From Pseudevernia furfuracea (taxonomy: Eukaryota > Ascomycota > Lecanoromycetes > Lecanorales > Parmeliaceae): 64,000 bases of DNA. How positions within the stretch are numbered: position 1 is the stretch's first letter; each line of letters opens with the position of its first letter. The notes beneath the pieces were generated by a model. It worked only from the letters and a program-made list of their open reading frames with translations, was not told the origin of the DNA and did no database searches. The DNA is taken from positions 1,364,001 to 1,428,000 of the forward strand of contig JAIUPT010000033.1 of NCBI GenBank assembly GCA_022315425.1, read 5' to 3'. A program made the position numbers and the translations under genes. This document shows, piece after piece, positions 38,746 through 51,041 of this stretch.

Positions 38746-40389
38746 ATGGACAACCATGTGCGCAACATTTTCAGAAAAATCAAGCCGGCGTTTGGCTACC
38801 TGCAAGTTTTCAGAGGCAAGCTACCGGCACAAATTCCAAGGGACATTGAAAGCGGCGGACTCAACACCAGACTAATTCGATCCACACAGCCAACGGTTGA
38901 ACACGCTCCAAACTCTGGAGGCTTGGAGGATAATCCAAGAGGCCGTGTTGACCATCCAGCCCCATCCCCTAAATCAGAGAATGATCACATTGAGCACGAA
39001 GATATCTCACAAGCACAATCCACAGATCCCACGCGCACGATTGAGAATGCTCAGCAGCTTCGAAGTACTGAAGTCCTGGAAGCTAAAAAAGAAGACTCTC
39101 TCGACCTTCCAGCAGCGAATACTAATCCAGACGACGATCACATGGAGCACGATCGACTCCTACAAGACCGCCTCCTGCAACCGCAATTCACGGAAGGCCC
39201 TTCTCGATTCGTCTTAGCCAAAGACGGCTCCAAGGAGTGCGTAGCGCTTCTCGTGAACGAAAATTTTCTCGCTAAGTTACGAGACCTTTTCAATGAGAAC
39301 CGCGATCTAAGACTTTTGAATGGACCACTTCACAATGCCAGAAAAGATACAAGCGACATTGAGCGCTCGATGCAAAGGGCGCAAGAATGTCTCGAGACGA
39401 CCGAGGGGGAGAAAAGGACAGAAGAATGTCGGAAGACTCTCGAGCAAAGTGGTCGCGAATTGCTGCAAGTTCGTCAGTGGAGGGATGAGCTAGAGAAGGA
39501 GCATGAATTGGTCAAGGGCAATCATGAATTCTCTACCAATCATACGCAATGGGTCTTGGAGACGGCTATGAGGGAAGCTAATCTTCTCGGGCCAGAGAAG
39601 CCCTTACCAGCCATCCTGGTCCGTCAGCAAGAGGTCGAATCTACCGAGGACGAAGCCGAATCCTCCGAAGAAAAGATCGAAATATCCCAGCACACAATGT
39701 CTCCGCAAAGTCCGGTGGCATCGGTTGCGTCAGGACATTCTGGGCTCCCAGTAAGCCCTGAGGACCTGGAGCGCCAAGCAGCGTGGGAGAATTTCGTTCA
39801 GCGTGAGCAAGCTCTAGACGCAGTTCAGGCTAAGTTCGATAACCAGAAATCGAATTACCAGGACATCCTGGCCAAGTATCAGCAAAAGTTCGAAACTGGA
39901 GCTACTAGCATGTCTCGCAGCGCATTTGACCGCCGGAGTGTCCAATATGGACAGCAACTCACCCGAGCCCTGATTGACGCTGAAGATGAGTTCGAGAGAG
40001 CAAGAGAACGTGCTCAAGAACTGGGCGTCATAGGTTCCGATTACGGGCAAGAGTTTTACTATGGGGCCGAATATGAGGAGAGCTGGCCGGAGAACAAGGT
40101 CGCCGAATATAATGCCTCCTGCGACTGGGGCTTCGTCGAAGCTTGGATGAGCAACATTCCTGACTCCACCAGTCAAGCAGACGTCGAATCGGTGGAGATA
40201 GACGACTGGGACGCAAAAGAGGTCGACGTGAACGACAGTATCAGCAATATAGACTGCGAAGACTACCGTCAGGACATCGACCGGTACCGAAGAATCTGCG
40301 CTCGTCTTGAGGATCCTTGTCCAGAAGTACGGTTGCTAGGACAGCTCGATGCCATACCTTTGGAGCGGAGGCACTCACTGTGGATGTAG
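38746..40389 (+). CDS. Family A coiled-coil protein A4, divergent partner of B5
   Basis: 547 aa from the ATG at 38746 (MDNHVRNI), aligned with A1 and A2; a TTTTTCAG lies just upstream, as in a 5'-UTR intron end. Blocks: LQPQFTEGPSRFVLAKDGSK, coiled coil (QECLETTEGEKRTEECRKTL), WENFVQREQALDAVQAKFDN, SRSAFDRRSVQYGQQLTRAL, IDAEDEFERARERAQELGVI, and the acidic VEIDDWDAKEVDVNDSISN with YRQDIDRYRRI. It ends ERRHSLWM, much like ERRHSVS in A1 and A2. No catalytic or membrane motif. Confidence 0.82.
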   Translation: MDNHVRNIFRKIKPAFGYLQVFRGKLPAQIPRDIESGGLNTRLIRSTQPTVEHAPNSGGLEDNPRGRVDHPAPSPKSENDHIEHEDISQAQSTDPTRTIENAQQLRSTEVLEAKKEDSLDLPAANTNPDDDHMEHDRLLQDRLLQPQFTEGPSRFVLAKDGSKECVALLVNENFLAKLRDLFNENRDLRLLNGPLHNARKDTSDIERSMQRAQECLETTEGEKRTEECRKTLEQSGRELLQVRQWRDELEKEHELVKGNHEFSTNHTQWVLETAMREANLLGPEKPLPAILVRQQEVESTEDEAESSEEKIEISQHTMSPQSPVASVASGHSGLPVSPEDLERQAAWENFVQREQALDAVQAKFDNQKSNYQDILAKYQQKFETGATSMSRSAFDRRSVQYGQQLTRALIDAEDEFERARERAQELGVIGSDYGQEFYYGAEYEESWPENKVAEYNASCDWGFVEAWMSNIPDSTSQADVESVEIDDWDAKEVDVNDSISNIDCEDYRQDIDRYRRICARLEDPCPEVRLLGQLDAIPLERRHSLWM

Positions 40390-41114
40390 TGTGATTTATT
40401 GCGGTAGGAGCGTATATACTTAAATATCAGCAATCGTCTTCAACAATTATCTCAAAAGAATATGGCAAAAGTCATGTGTAGACGAACCCCAAGTTTTCTA
40501 GTGCAAAGAGGCATATCTGCGGCGATGATGGCGTCCGGAAACTGGTTTATCAGCATAACCCACTCCAGCTGTCGTCCATTAGAGGGGGGGAAGGGGGGGT
40601 TTTGATCGATGGAGCAATAATACATACAGGAACATACAGAAATAGTCTTAGTCTCGTGAGTTTGTAATATATAACAAAGCATAATTTTGATCATCTCCGC
40701 CTCTGATTTGATGCTCTCTTGTGGAGACCGACGTCGCAACTACCAGGAGCCGAAGGCGCAGCCTGAGGCAGATTTGGAATTGCCCTGACATATCTTGCGG
40801 CAGATGAGACGGTTCGATTGTAGAAGAAACGGGCCAAGGAGACTTTTAACATCTTAGCTACATCTAACCCAGTGGGGCTTCGACATATGGCCTCTTGCAA
40901 ACGCTAGCTATGGAAGATTATGCTAAGGGGGTTGATGACCCTGTTGATCGTGCTGATTTCCGAACGGAAGGGGAAGGTGTTTCTAAAAACGCAAGCTGTG
41001 GTTCTTGATGGGTACGTACCCTAGAGAGAGAAGAAAGTACAAACCCAAAACAAAGTCGCGTGAGCTCCACTCATCAAGAAGAAAACATACATTTCAACAC
41101 CTTTACAAGCCACG
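40390..41114. other. Intergenic between the A/B array and the PKS
   Basis: No gene supported. It contains a G-run (about 40582-40600) and otherwise unremarkable sequence. Confidence 0.4.
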
Positions 41115-44100
41115 TCAAAGGTGTCCGTTCTCCCGCGGTTTCGGCTGATCCTCAACGAGGATACTCGGATCCACAATCCCCGACCCCCCAACCACGGACT
41201 CCGCCAACGCCGTCAGCGAGCTTGCGGATACCAACTCCATCAACGGTATCTTGGCATCGAGTTCCCGACCCAGCCAGTTTCGAACCTCAATCGCGACTAG
41301 CGAGTCCAACCCGTACGCCACCACGGGTTTGTCCGGCGTGATGTCGTCCATTGGGATCATTAGAATGGAGGAGAATTTCTCGCCCAGTGCCTCGTACGCT
41401 GCTTGAATCGCAGCGGGTCGTGAAGTCGCCTGGCGGAGCTTGGAGGAAGCCGACGAGACATCTGATGTTTGGGATGTTGATGATGGATCGTGGCCGTCGC
41501 GGCGATGAATGGCTCTCCGGCAATGCGAGAATTTGGCATCGAGGGCCCAGTATACGCCGTCTGTCTTACCGGGCTTCAGCTCCAAGCCGGTGAGACACTC
41601 GTGGCCGCTGGTCGAGGCTAGCTGCCCTCGAATCGATGCGTTGATCAGCGCCAGAACGTCCTGCTCATTCAAGATATTATCGCCAAACGCCTTTCGCAAC
41701 GGCCCCATCAACTCCGGTTTGTCGGCTAGGTATCCAAATCCGGCTACGGCGCCTAGATGGATGGTATCTGCAGGGAGACCCTGGGCCACTCGCCAATGGG
41801 CAAAGGCTCCCATGAAAGTGGAAGTCCCAGCGTATACGGCCTGACCAGGGGGCCCAATGAAGCCCGTCATGGAAGAAAGTATGATGAAGAAGTCTAGATG
41901 CTTTTTCGACAAGACTTCATGGAGATTCAGTGTTCCTCGAATTTTGGGTTTGACTGTAGCCACGTAATCTTCGTGAGGTAGTGTTTCTATTATTCCGTCC
42001 TGGAAGACATTTATTAGTCACGACGGAGCGAAAGAGAGAAGGCGGGGGGGGGAGTCAACATACTCGAACAACCATTGCAGCTTGAATTACACCACAGATT
42101 GGAGGCATTGACGCGGCATCCGTATCAATCACCGTTTGCAATTCATCCTGGTTAGCTATGTCACACGAATACACATTCAGGCTAGCATCGAGTGCATTCA
42201 ACTCGTCCACTAAGCTTGGGACCCCCTCGCCGTGAGGTCCGCTTCGAGAGGCCATGAGAATGTGTTTTGCCCCTCGTTGCACGAGCCATCTTGCGATGCT
42301 GCGCCCCAACCCTCCAGAACCTCCAGCTATCAGGTAAGAAGCATCCGCACGCAGAACAGCCGTCTTTGCTCGGGGAAGAACAACCTGGAGACGGGTTAGG
42401 TTTACATTAACAAGAGAGAAGCTAGAAAGTCGCCTACTGGGACTTGATCCTCTGGTTGAGGCTCCACCACAATCTTCCCCATGCTTTTCCCGCTTTGGAG
42501 CGATCGAAATGCCTTTTCGACGTCTTGAATGGAATATGTTGTAATGGGATCGACCGCTCTGATTGATCCATCCCGAAACAGAGACAAGACGTCGGACAAA
42601 AGCTTTTCACACAAGTAAGGCTTCGTTTCGAAGACCAAGACCAAATCTACCGTCGTAAAAGTGACGTTCTTAGCAAACTGAGCCATTTCAAGCCTGGAAT
42701 TGGATTGAATGTCAGCCTTTCCTATTTCTATGAATATGCCTCCCACCGCAACGCACTCCCAGCCAACGCGCAATGCGTCGCCACTGAGTGAGTTCAAGAC
42801 AACGTCAACTCCTCTCTTGGTCGCTTCACGAATGTTTGTGCCAAAAGAAGTGTTCCTGCTGAAGAATATGCTCTTAGGGTCAAGTCCGTAGGTCCTCACA
42901 AGAAACTCCTTCTTGGCTGCGCTGCCAACGGTCGCGTAGATTTTCGCTCCGATCGACTGACTGAGCATAATAGCTGCTTGACCAACTCCACCAGCTGCCG
43001 CATGGATGAGGATTGTCTGGCCTTTTTGAAAGTGTGCGATATCATACATACAGTAGTAGGCGGTAGTGTACACAATAGGTATCGACGCTGCCACGTTGAA
43101 GGGCATGTTTTCGGGTATCTTGGCCACCTTTGAGGTGGAGCAACATGTAAATGTCGCAAATGATCCGTAGGCCACTGCGCAAACCCTGTCACCAACAGCT
43201 AAGCTGGTAACGTTGCCCCCTATTTCAGCAACGATACCACTGCATTCAAGGCCAATATCAGTCGGGTCAATGTTCAATTGACCAAGAGTTACCATGATGT
43301 CTTTGAAGTTGAGCCCTACCGCTTTCACTCGGATCTTTACCTCACCGTCTGCTACAGCAGATTCGTCATCAGCAAAATAAAAACTGTCAAGGGCGCCGAT
43401 GGTTCTCAACTGCATTTTCAAGGCCCTATCGCCTTGTGTGAATGGTTGTCGGGTTACTTGAGATGGCCCATAGAACACATCTTGGTTCAGTTCGGTATTT
43501 TCAAGCATTCGGGGGACACAGAGATAGCCTTCACGCACGGAATATTCCTTATCAGACTCTGTGTCCAATGAAGTATTGTCAAGGAATTTCTCTTGAAACA
43601 CTTTCTTCGTCATGCGGGCGTTCTCGTCGGGAGTTAAGTCATTCCTTCCATCAAGATCAAGAGTGACAAAACCGAGACCAGTCCTCTCACTTCGAAGACT
43701 TCTTGCCAGGCCGAGAACCATATTTGCCACTGGTTCCTCCGAATAGGCGCCCTTTGTGACCCACAAGATACCACGAGCATTGCAAAGACTTTTGAACGCT
43801 TCGAGCTGTTCAGAGCTGATGTCGGCCAGAAACGGCGTTTCGAATTCGTCCAAAACGATAAAAATCTTCTCCTCTATGCTAGCATTAAGGACATCTGCCA
43901 AAGAGATCACGTCAGGCAGACTGCCGGTGAGCTCGGAAAGTAACTCTCGTAGCGTGGACTGAGAGATCTGGCTCGACGGACGGCTACAGACAATGACCAC
44001 AGGTTTGCAATGGCTAGCGTTAGCTGGAGTCTTCGCAGTCGAAACCATGAGGCTGGTTGTGTGGTATGGTTCGGGAAAGTTTCGAACGACACCGTCAAAC

Positions 44101-47100
44101 CCTGAAAAGTCTGTTGCCTCAAGGAGCTTGCCCCATTCTGCCTCCGATAACAGAGGACTGTCTTGTCTGTCAGGCTCCTCGCCTGAGGTCTTGAATTAGT
44201 AGCTTCTCCTCGTCGGTTCCATGAGAGGACAAGGGTCTTACCTAGCCACCATCCAGGAAGTGTTCCAAATGGAAACAGACGCTTTGTCTTCACTGTAGAC
44301 TCGACCAATAGCAGGTGGCCGCCAGGTCTTAGCAGTTTCCGCACATTTTTCATCGTCGTCTCCATTCGTTTCGTTTCGTGGTATGCGACACATGATGAGC
44401 TACGACTACATCATAGGTTTGACCCATGAACCCTTGATCAGAAGGATCTTGACCCGCGTCAAATTGACGGAAGCTCATTAGGTCACCAAGGGAGGCGAAT
44501 TTGATTTTGGCCTCCTCCAAACAGTCATGAGATATGTCAGTAAAGCAATAATTGGTGAACGGAACAGTCCTGCCACCGGACACTAGAGCTTCAACAAGAG
44601 GAGCTGCAGTCGCCCCTGAGCCTCCTCCGATTTCGAATATGGTTAGGTGGGGATCCTCGTGAGTCAGTAACTTTACGGCATGGACAAGGGCATCATTGCA
44701 CCCCGCGACGCAAGCGTCTTCGGATTGGTGATACTTCCCGAGCAAATGGTCTTGTACCATTTCTGACAATGGGTCAATTTCCCCTAGCAAGATTCGTGGC
44801 AAGTGAACTCCTAACTTAGCCAGAAATGCCCCCTCGGTGTCTAAGAGAGCAGCTTGCGCTAATATCGCCTCACGTATCTGTTCGTCCCCAAGATTCCAAC
44901 TATGATCTTGAAGCAATGATTGCCCTTGCTTTGCCAAACATGATTGTCTTTTCATCCAAGCGTAAAGGCGCCTGTGATGCTCCGGCATTGCTTCGTAACG
45001 GGTCTCCGGAACAAGGGTCAAGGCCTTTTCAATATGATAGTAAGAGGCTTGTTCTTGCAGTCGAATACGTTGCATTTGCTTTTCAGTCATCTCGTCTGGA
45101 CCGAGCAACTTCTGATACTGTTCAGACGCAAGCAACGACAGAGGAGGTTTCCAGCTGGTTTTGTAGGCCATCGCTCTTTCGCCCATGTCTAATACTTCAT
45201 CGGAGATCCTTGTGATTTGAATACCTTCGAAAGTGGTGGAGCTCTCTGCCAGGTCTGGGTCAAAAGCGTATACGTCCAAAGTGACAGTCTTCGACGCTGG
45301 CTGGCCCGATTGGAGCGACGCGTAAAGCCGATGCATTCCCCCACTCTCTTTTTTAATGTTGGGAGACATGGATACGTTCTTTATGTAGGTCGGCACATAA
45401 GTAGGTAGATGGTTGGTGTTCATATCAATGATAATTGGCCAAACGGCGTGAATAAAAGCGTCGAGGGTCGCGGGATGCACCATCATATCGCTTTCATATC
45501 CATGCGGCATACTCGAGGCAGTATCCGCTGTGTATACTTCTCCCAGCGAGTGTTTGCCGCCGTCTGTACGAACATTCTTCAATCCTCTGAATTGAAGCCC
45601 GTAATCGAATCCGGCTTGTCTGAGTTCTCCGTAGACCTTTTCAGCATCCATTTGTCCAGTACATGCAGCTTCGATATCGGCTATAGTACGCTTAGAGTCC
45701 CCCAAGGAAACGTCCATATCACGGGGAGGTCGTAGCTTTTGATCAATCTGAGCCGCAATGAATCCTTTACAGTGTTCATTCCACCCTTGGTCGTCCGTCC
45801 ACGAGGATATGCTGAATTCGTCCCAACTTGCTGAGGCTGTCCTTGTACTCTCGTGATGAGGTCTGAGACAGATTGACATCTCAACGTCCGTGGACTCTGG
45901 TAGGACTAGCGCTCGGGCAACAACAATCTCTCGAAGACAGAAACGATCAATTTTTTTTCTTGCGGCGATGGCCTTTTTCGAGGCCGCTTCCATAGCTAAA
46001 ATAAGATATCCCACCACAGGATACAATATTTGTGCCTGTACCTTATGATCCCGGATCCATGGCATACTATCCGAGTTCAGGATTATTCGCCATCTTTGTT
46101 CATCATCACTGAACTCTCCAGTAGGTTTCCCTAACAACTCATTGCGCCCGCCAGGGTTCAACCGATACGCTCGACCAATGCGTGACTCAGCCCAATATAT
46201 TTCATCATGCGTCCATGAATACGAAGGCAGATCCGTGATGAGGGCGGGCGTAGAGGACTCTCCCGGGAAATTGATGGCTGCAAGGTTCAAAGGAAGGCCG
46301 GCCACGAGCAAAGCCGACGCCATCTGAAGGGTCGTGGTAACGGCGCTCTCATTTCTGATAAGTGCTGACAGATAATTGGGTCGAGAAACTTGTTCAGGCA
46401 ACTCGAGCAAAATTTGCCTGACAGGTCCTTTCAGAGCTGAATGTGGTCCAAGCTCCAGCAAAGTGTCAATCCGAATCTCCGGCGCAGAATTCAAAGAACA
46501 CAGACTATACACAGCATCCGAGAACAAAACTGGAGAGGTCAAGTTGTCAACCCAATAGGAGGTGTCAAGTTCGGAATGCTCAACCGGATGTCCCCTCAGG
46601 GAAGAGTAAAAATTGATATTGGAAGACTGGGTGTTCGGATTGATGGTCCCAAGGTTGTCTCTATAGTCATTGGCGACCAAATGCATATGCTCTGAGTGGT
46701 AGGCCACGCCCGTGTGCAAAATTCTGTTGAAGATCTTCTTTTCATCTGCTAGGCTTTTTAACTCTACCAATTTTGTTTCGTCACCGGAAATTGTGACGCT
46801 TTGTGGGCTGTTCACACATGCTATTTTCGCACATCCCCTTTCTCGACTTTGCCTAATCAGTGTCTCAGCTCCGGCTTCATGGACGCCCAAAGCCATCATA
46901 GAGCCTTTCACGTGAGGAAACTTCTTGGAGAGATCGATAACACTCATGCCTCTATAGTATGAGATTGACATACATGTACCGATGGGTAGGGCTCCGGCAG
47001 CATACGCAGCCGCAATTTCGCCACTCGAATGTCCTGCGACGGCGACAGGCTGAATGCCCCACGAGGCTAACAGATCAACCAATGCCAATTGAATAGCTGT

Positions 47101-49471
47101 GCAAGCTGGCTGGCTTATATGCGGCTGGCCTATCGATGAGGTTCCGGCATCCTTGGACAATTCATCGGAAAGGGACCACTTTGCTCCCAGGATATCCAAG
47201 CAATCTTCAGCAGCACGAATGGTTGAAGCAAACGCGGGGTATGTCTTAACGAGTCCACGACCCATTGCATGCCATTGAGCGCCTTGGCCGGTGAAAATGT
47301 ACGCAATACGAGGCGCAGTGGTGCTTCGTTGAGGCGTGACTCGAGTAGGTTCCAGAGCTTCCATGAGTTCCAGTTGCGTACTGCAGGGTACCGCGAGTGT
47401 CCACGGAAAAAGTGATCGTCGCTGGAGGGTCAGAGCTAAGCTTTCAAGCCGATCTTTATAGAAGAATCCTGGTCGTTCTCGTAGATAAGCGACCAGTTTG
47501 GCCGCTTGTATTCCCAAAGACGCCTTCTCAGTTGCGGACAATACCACAATGAGGCGCCGAGAACTTTATATCAACTGATCTACCCCACGGGGGTTCTTGG
47601 AGCTACTCGGGTGGTCAAGCTCCTTTGAGTGGACAGTTCCGTTGGCTTGAACCCTTGAGACACTGGGTCTCTGCTCGAGGACTGCATGTGCATTCTAGAA
47701 ACCACGTCAGTAAGTTCCTAAAGTTGGAGAGCCACCGACTGGGAGAATTACCGTTCCCCCAAAGCCAAAATTGTTGATTGATGCTCGACGAAATTTCCCC
47801 TTTGGCCATTGTATCAATCTCGTGGGAACCTTGAAATCGTTTCTATAAGCCCAACTCCAATAACACAACTCAAGCGTAGACTAGGGCCAAGGGGCAGAAC
47901 AAGCTATATCATTCAAGAAACGGACTGTCGACTACCTTCAAATTCCACTCATGAAGTGGTATTTCGGCTGACACATTCTCAAAGTCGCAATTTGGCAAGA
48001 TAAAGCCCCTTTCTAGCATCATGGCCGTTTTTATAAGACTGACGACCTTTTTACTCTGTTAGCGAGATGGAACCTGGGATGGCAACTAACAGCTGCCATT
48101 TAAGAAGAGTAGAGGGAAATAGTACCCCGCTTGCACCTTCAAGGTGACCAATGTTAGACTTGAGAGATCCGATGTAGACAGGATCGCAAGTCTCGGTCGC
48201 TTTGTGGTGGCCAAAGACGGCGCCAAGAGCGGAAGCCTCAGTGGAATCTCCTGATTTTGTTCCCGTACCATGAGTCTCTATGAATGCGGTATCAGAGGTG
48301 AGAAGGCCTGCACCGCTATAAACCGACCGAATGAGGGCTTCCTGCGAGTCCCCATCTGGCATAGTGATTCCGGATGTTTTACCATCCTGGTTGACGCCGG
48401 TACTACGAATGACTGCTCGAATGCTATCACCGGCAAGCAGAGCATGTTCTAGAGGCTTCAGTACGACACAGCCAGCACCTTCTCCCTTTCCGAATCCACT
48501 AGCACGTCCATCAAATGCGAAGCATTTACCTTCTGGTGAGAGGAGCCTTGACTCGTTCAGCCCACATTCTGACCAAAATAGCACCGAAAAAGAGGAAAAA
48601 TCACCTTGACGTGGACATGTTGATAAAAGAATCGGGCGTTAAATTAAGGTGGCAGCCTCCGACAATGGCGAGGCTTGATTCACCTCTTTGGATACTCTGA
48701 CAAGCCAAGTGAAGTGCCACTAAACTTGATGAGCAAGCTGTATCAATCGTCATACTAGGCCCTGTATGATATTAGATTTGAATCGTTCATCCAGCGATGG
48801 ACCAGTCACCCTTGAGATTGAACAGGTATGATAGACGGTTTGAGATGAGCGCCTCAGCAGTGCCCGTCACCTGAAACATGGGCAGAGTCTCGGGGTCTCT
48901 CAAGAGATGGACTCCATAGTCTGAAAGAGAGTTTCCCACGAAGACTCCAACGTTGCTGCCCGTGATTGAATGTAGTGAAATCCCAGCTAGATCCAAAAAT
49001 TAGCTTCTGTGAAGTCAAAGGACAACAAGATTGTGCAGACAATTCTCTAGGGCCTCATAGGCACACTCCAGCCAGATTCGCTGCCGGGGATCCATAGCCT
49101 ATAACAAGATATATTAAAAAGAATCCACACAACACTGACATAACTGACCTTTGCCTCTTTTGCAGTGATTCGGAAGAAGGGAGCGTCGAAAAGAGAGATA
49201 TCGTCTTGCAGAAAATGCGCCCCTTCAGGATTGTACTAGTTGAAGTATCAGTCACAACTTAAGTGATGGCGGGAGCTGTCTCTAAGCTTACACTCCCAGG
49301 GTGGTCATGATTAGGGTGATAGAAGGAGTCGTGATTGAAACGACTCTTTGGGATCTCCGACCATCCACTTCGACGCTGACAACACGCTTCCCAAAGATCC
49401 TCCGGGCTTGAAATTCCGCCAGGAAGTCGGCATGCCATGCCAATCACGGCGATTGGCTTCGCTGCCTCCAT
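41115..49471 (-). pseudogene. Highly reducing type I polyketide synthase, two disabling lesions
   Basis: Twelve exons on the minus strand: 49292-49471, 49149-49235, 49041-49098, 48810-48986, 48605-48761, 48126-48546, 47936-48046, 47752-47829, 44242-47694, 42438-44182, 42064-42384 and 41115-41999. All introns have GT/AG and frames close. Domains in order: KS (active-site IDTACSSSL, THGTGTKSGD, SNIGHLEGASG), AT (GHSSGEIAAAYAAG), DH (DHKVQAQILYP, with Ala where HxxxGxxxxP has Gly), methyltransferase (EIGGGSGATA), ER (HAAAGGVGQAA), KR (IAGGSGGLGRS; GQAVYAGTS) and ACP (AYGLDSLVAIEVRNW). No thioesterase. Lesions: an in-frame TAA at 47566-47568 in the KS-AT linker, compatible with CAA-to-TAA, and a frameshift at a triple ACGAA repeat (44365-44379) in the methyltransferase. 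Family length (about 2,550 codons) is otherwise normal. Product unknown. Confidence 0.88.
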
Positions 49472-50203
49472 CTGGAATGACTATCTGGCTGCACTTGCTT
49501 AATCTCAAAGATCGAAAGCGGGCGGTGGGAAAGTTGGGGACGAAAAGGACAACAATGCAGCCCAAGAGAGTGTGCGGGTACTCGTATCTGATCTTTGAAA
49601 TTGGCTGTCATTTGCTTAGTTATACAAGATCAGATAATGCTGACGTATAGAGAGAATGAGAGATAAGCCATCATCCTAACTCCTGACGATCCCACTCAGA
49701 GTCCACCTCCCTAGTCTCCAGGGACACTGCTGGCCTGTAAACTACTCAAAGTCAGAAACATGAGGAATGTGAAGCTGTCGGAGACTAGAAGAGTAGCCAA
49801 AGTAACAGTGATGCATGCCCCCACAATTCATAGTGGCGAAAGGGTTCGGAAGCAGAGCATGGAGGCGGAGGGAATGGAAATGGAAAGGGAAATGATGAAC
49901 GAGGCAAGGAGATTCGTTTCGGTCAGTCTCGGGGGGAGCAAAAGTGAGTGGCGAGTGGAAAGCCTTGATCCAACATAGGAATACTGTAAGTATGCTTCTG
50001 ATCGGCTCGGTCCAAGCTAAGGACGCCATGGACTTGATAAGAATAAGGTAAGGCTTGGATTACGGAGTATGCGTACGTATCCTAGGCAGATTGTTGTAGG
50101 TACGGTAAGGTGAATTCTTCGTCGACGTCTTGATTTACCTACTCAGTAAGTAGTTACTTTAAACTTTAAATTTCACCATCTTGTCTACCTTACCTACAGT
50201 TCC
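49472..50203. other. Upstream region of the PKS
   Basis: No supported gene. A short plus-strand ORF (49760-49978) is charged and featureless. It presumably held the PKS promoter. Confidence 0.35.
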
Positions 50204-50398
50204 TGATGGAATTCAGCCAATCATAGGCCGTTCCGCCCGCACTAGCGTGCCTTTTAGCGTGGCGCTAGTGGGCGACTCTTGTCTATCCTTCTCCTTCTCT
50301 TCCTTCTTATCCACTACATGTATTCTACATAGTCATGCAATAGAGTCGTTCTATTAGTCACCCAATACAAGACCTCATAGCTGTCATATATTCCAACA
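50204..50398. repeat. Solo LTR with target duplication
   Basis: 195 bp starting TGATGGAATTC and ending TATTCCAACA, so the ends form an imperfect inverted repeat. It is flanked on both sides by GTTCC (50199-50203 and 50399-50403). No internal sequence or second LTR is present. It shares the short CCACTACATGTATTCTAC with the LTRs at 18.7 and 20.7 kb but is longer and otherwise different. It is the usual product of LTR-LTR recombination. Confidence 0.75.
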
Positions 50399-51041
50399 GT
50401 TCCCACTCTCGTCGTAATCCACATCCGAGGTGATCCGCATCCTTCTTGTATTTCCCCATCTCATCTAAAGCACGTATCTCGTCGGATGTGATATCCTGTC
50501 AGATTCTGCCCTTGGCATTCTTACCCTTTGACATTCTCGATTGGTCTTGTCTTATATCTTTCTATTCAATGATTGAGTGGCGTAGGGAACATACGGCCAT
50601 GTCTTCAGTGGATCGTGGGGCCACCATGCCAATTCTCCGGGGAAATAAGTCTGCTTTCTTGTGCTGAGCTAGGTACTCTACGCACAGTCTCCGAAGTACA
50701 TTTTGGCGTGGAAGACTTGGCGTCCAGGACTGAGGTTATGATGCGAGGCCAGTGGCGACCGGATTCCCTCTCCCACATACTACATTACATACTACATAGG
50801 TACTACACACTACATACTCTAACGAGGCAGATTGGCCCGAGACTTAAACTAAGGTAATAGGTACGAGCGAGTAACTTATAGTACCTCGGCTAGATCCATC
50901 TCTATCTCATCGTGCCTGAGTCCTAAGTATCTTAGATTGAGAGCTCACGCATACATACATAAGGTAGACCGAGTAGAACCTTATTATGTCCTTCACTTGA
51001 GAACCACACACCTTGCTTAGCGCACGCGTAAGTTAGCCTCA

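Noticed and set aside
47547..47568. A 20-bp intron bypassing the PKS stop codon (GTAGAT..AAAG)
   Set aside because: Far shorter than any other intron here and without a branch site, so the stop is treated as real, pending RNA evidence.
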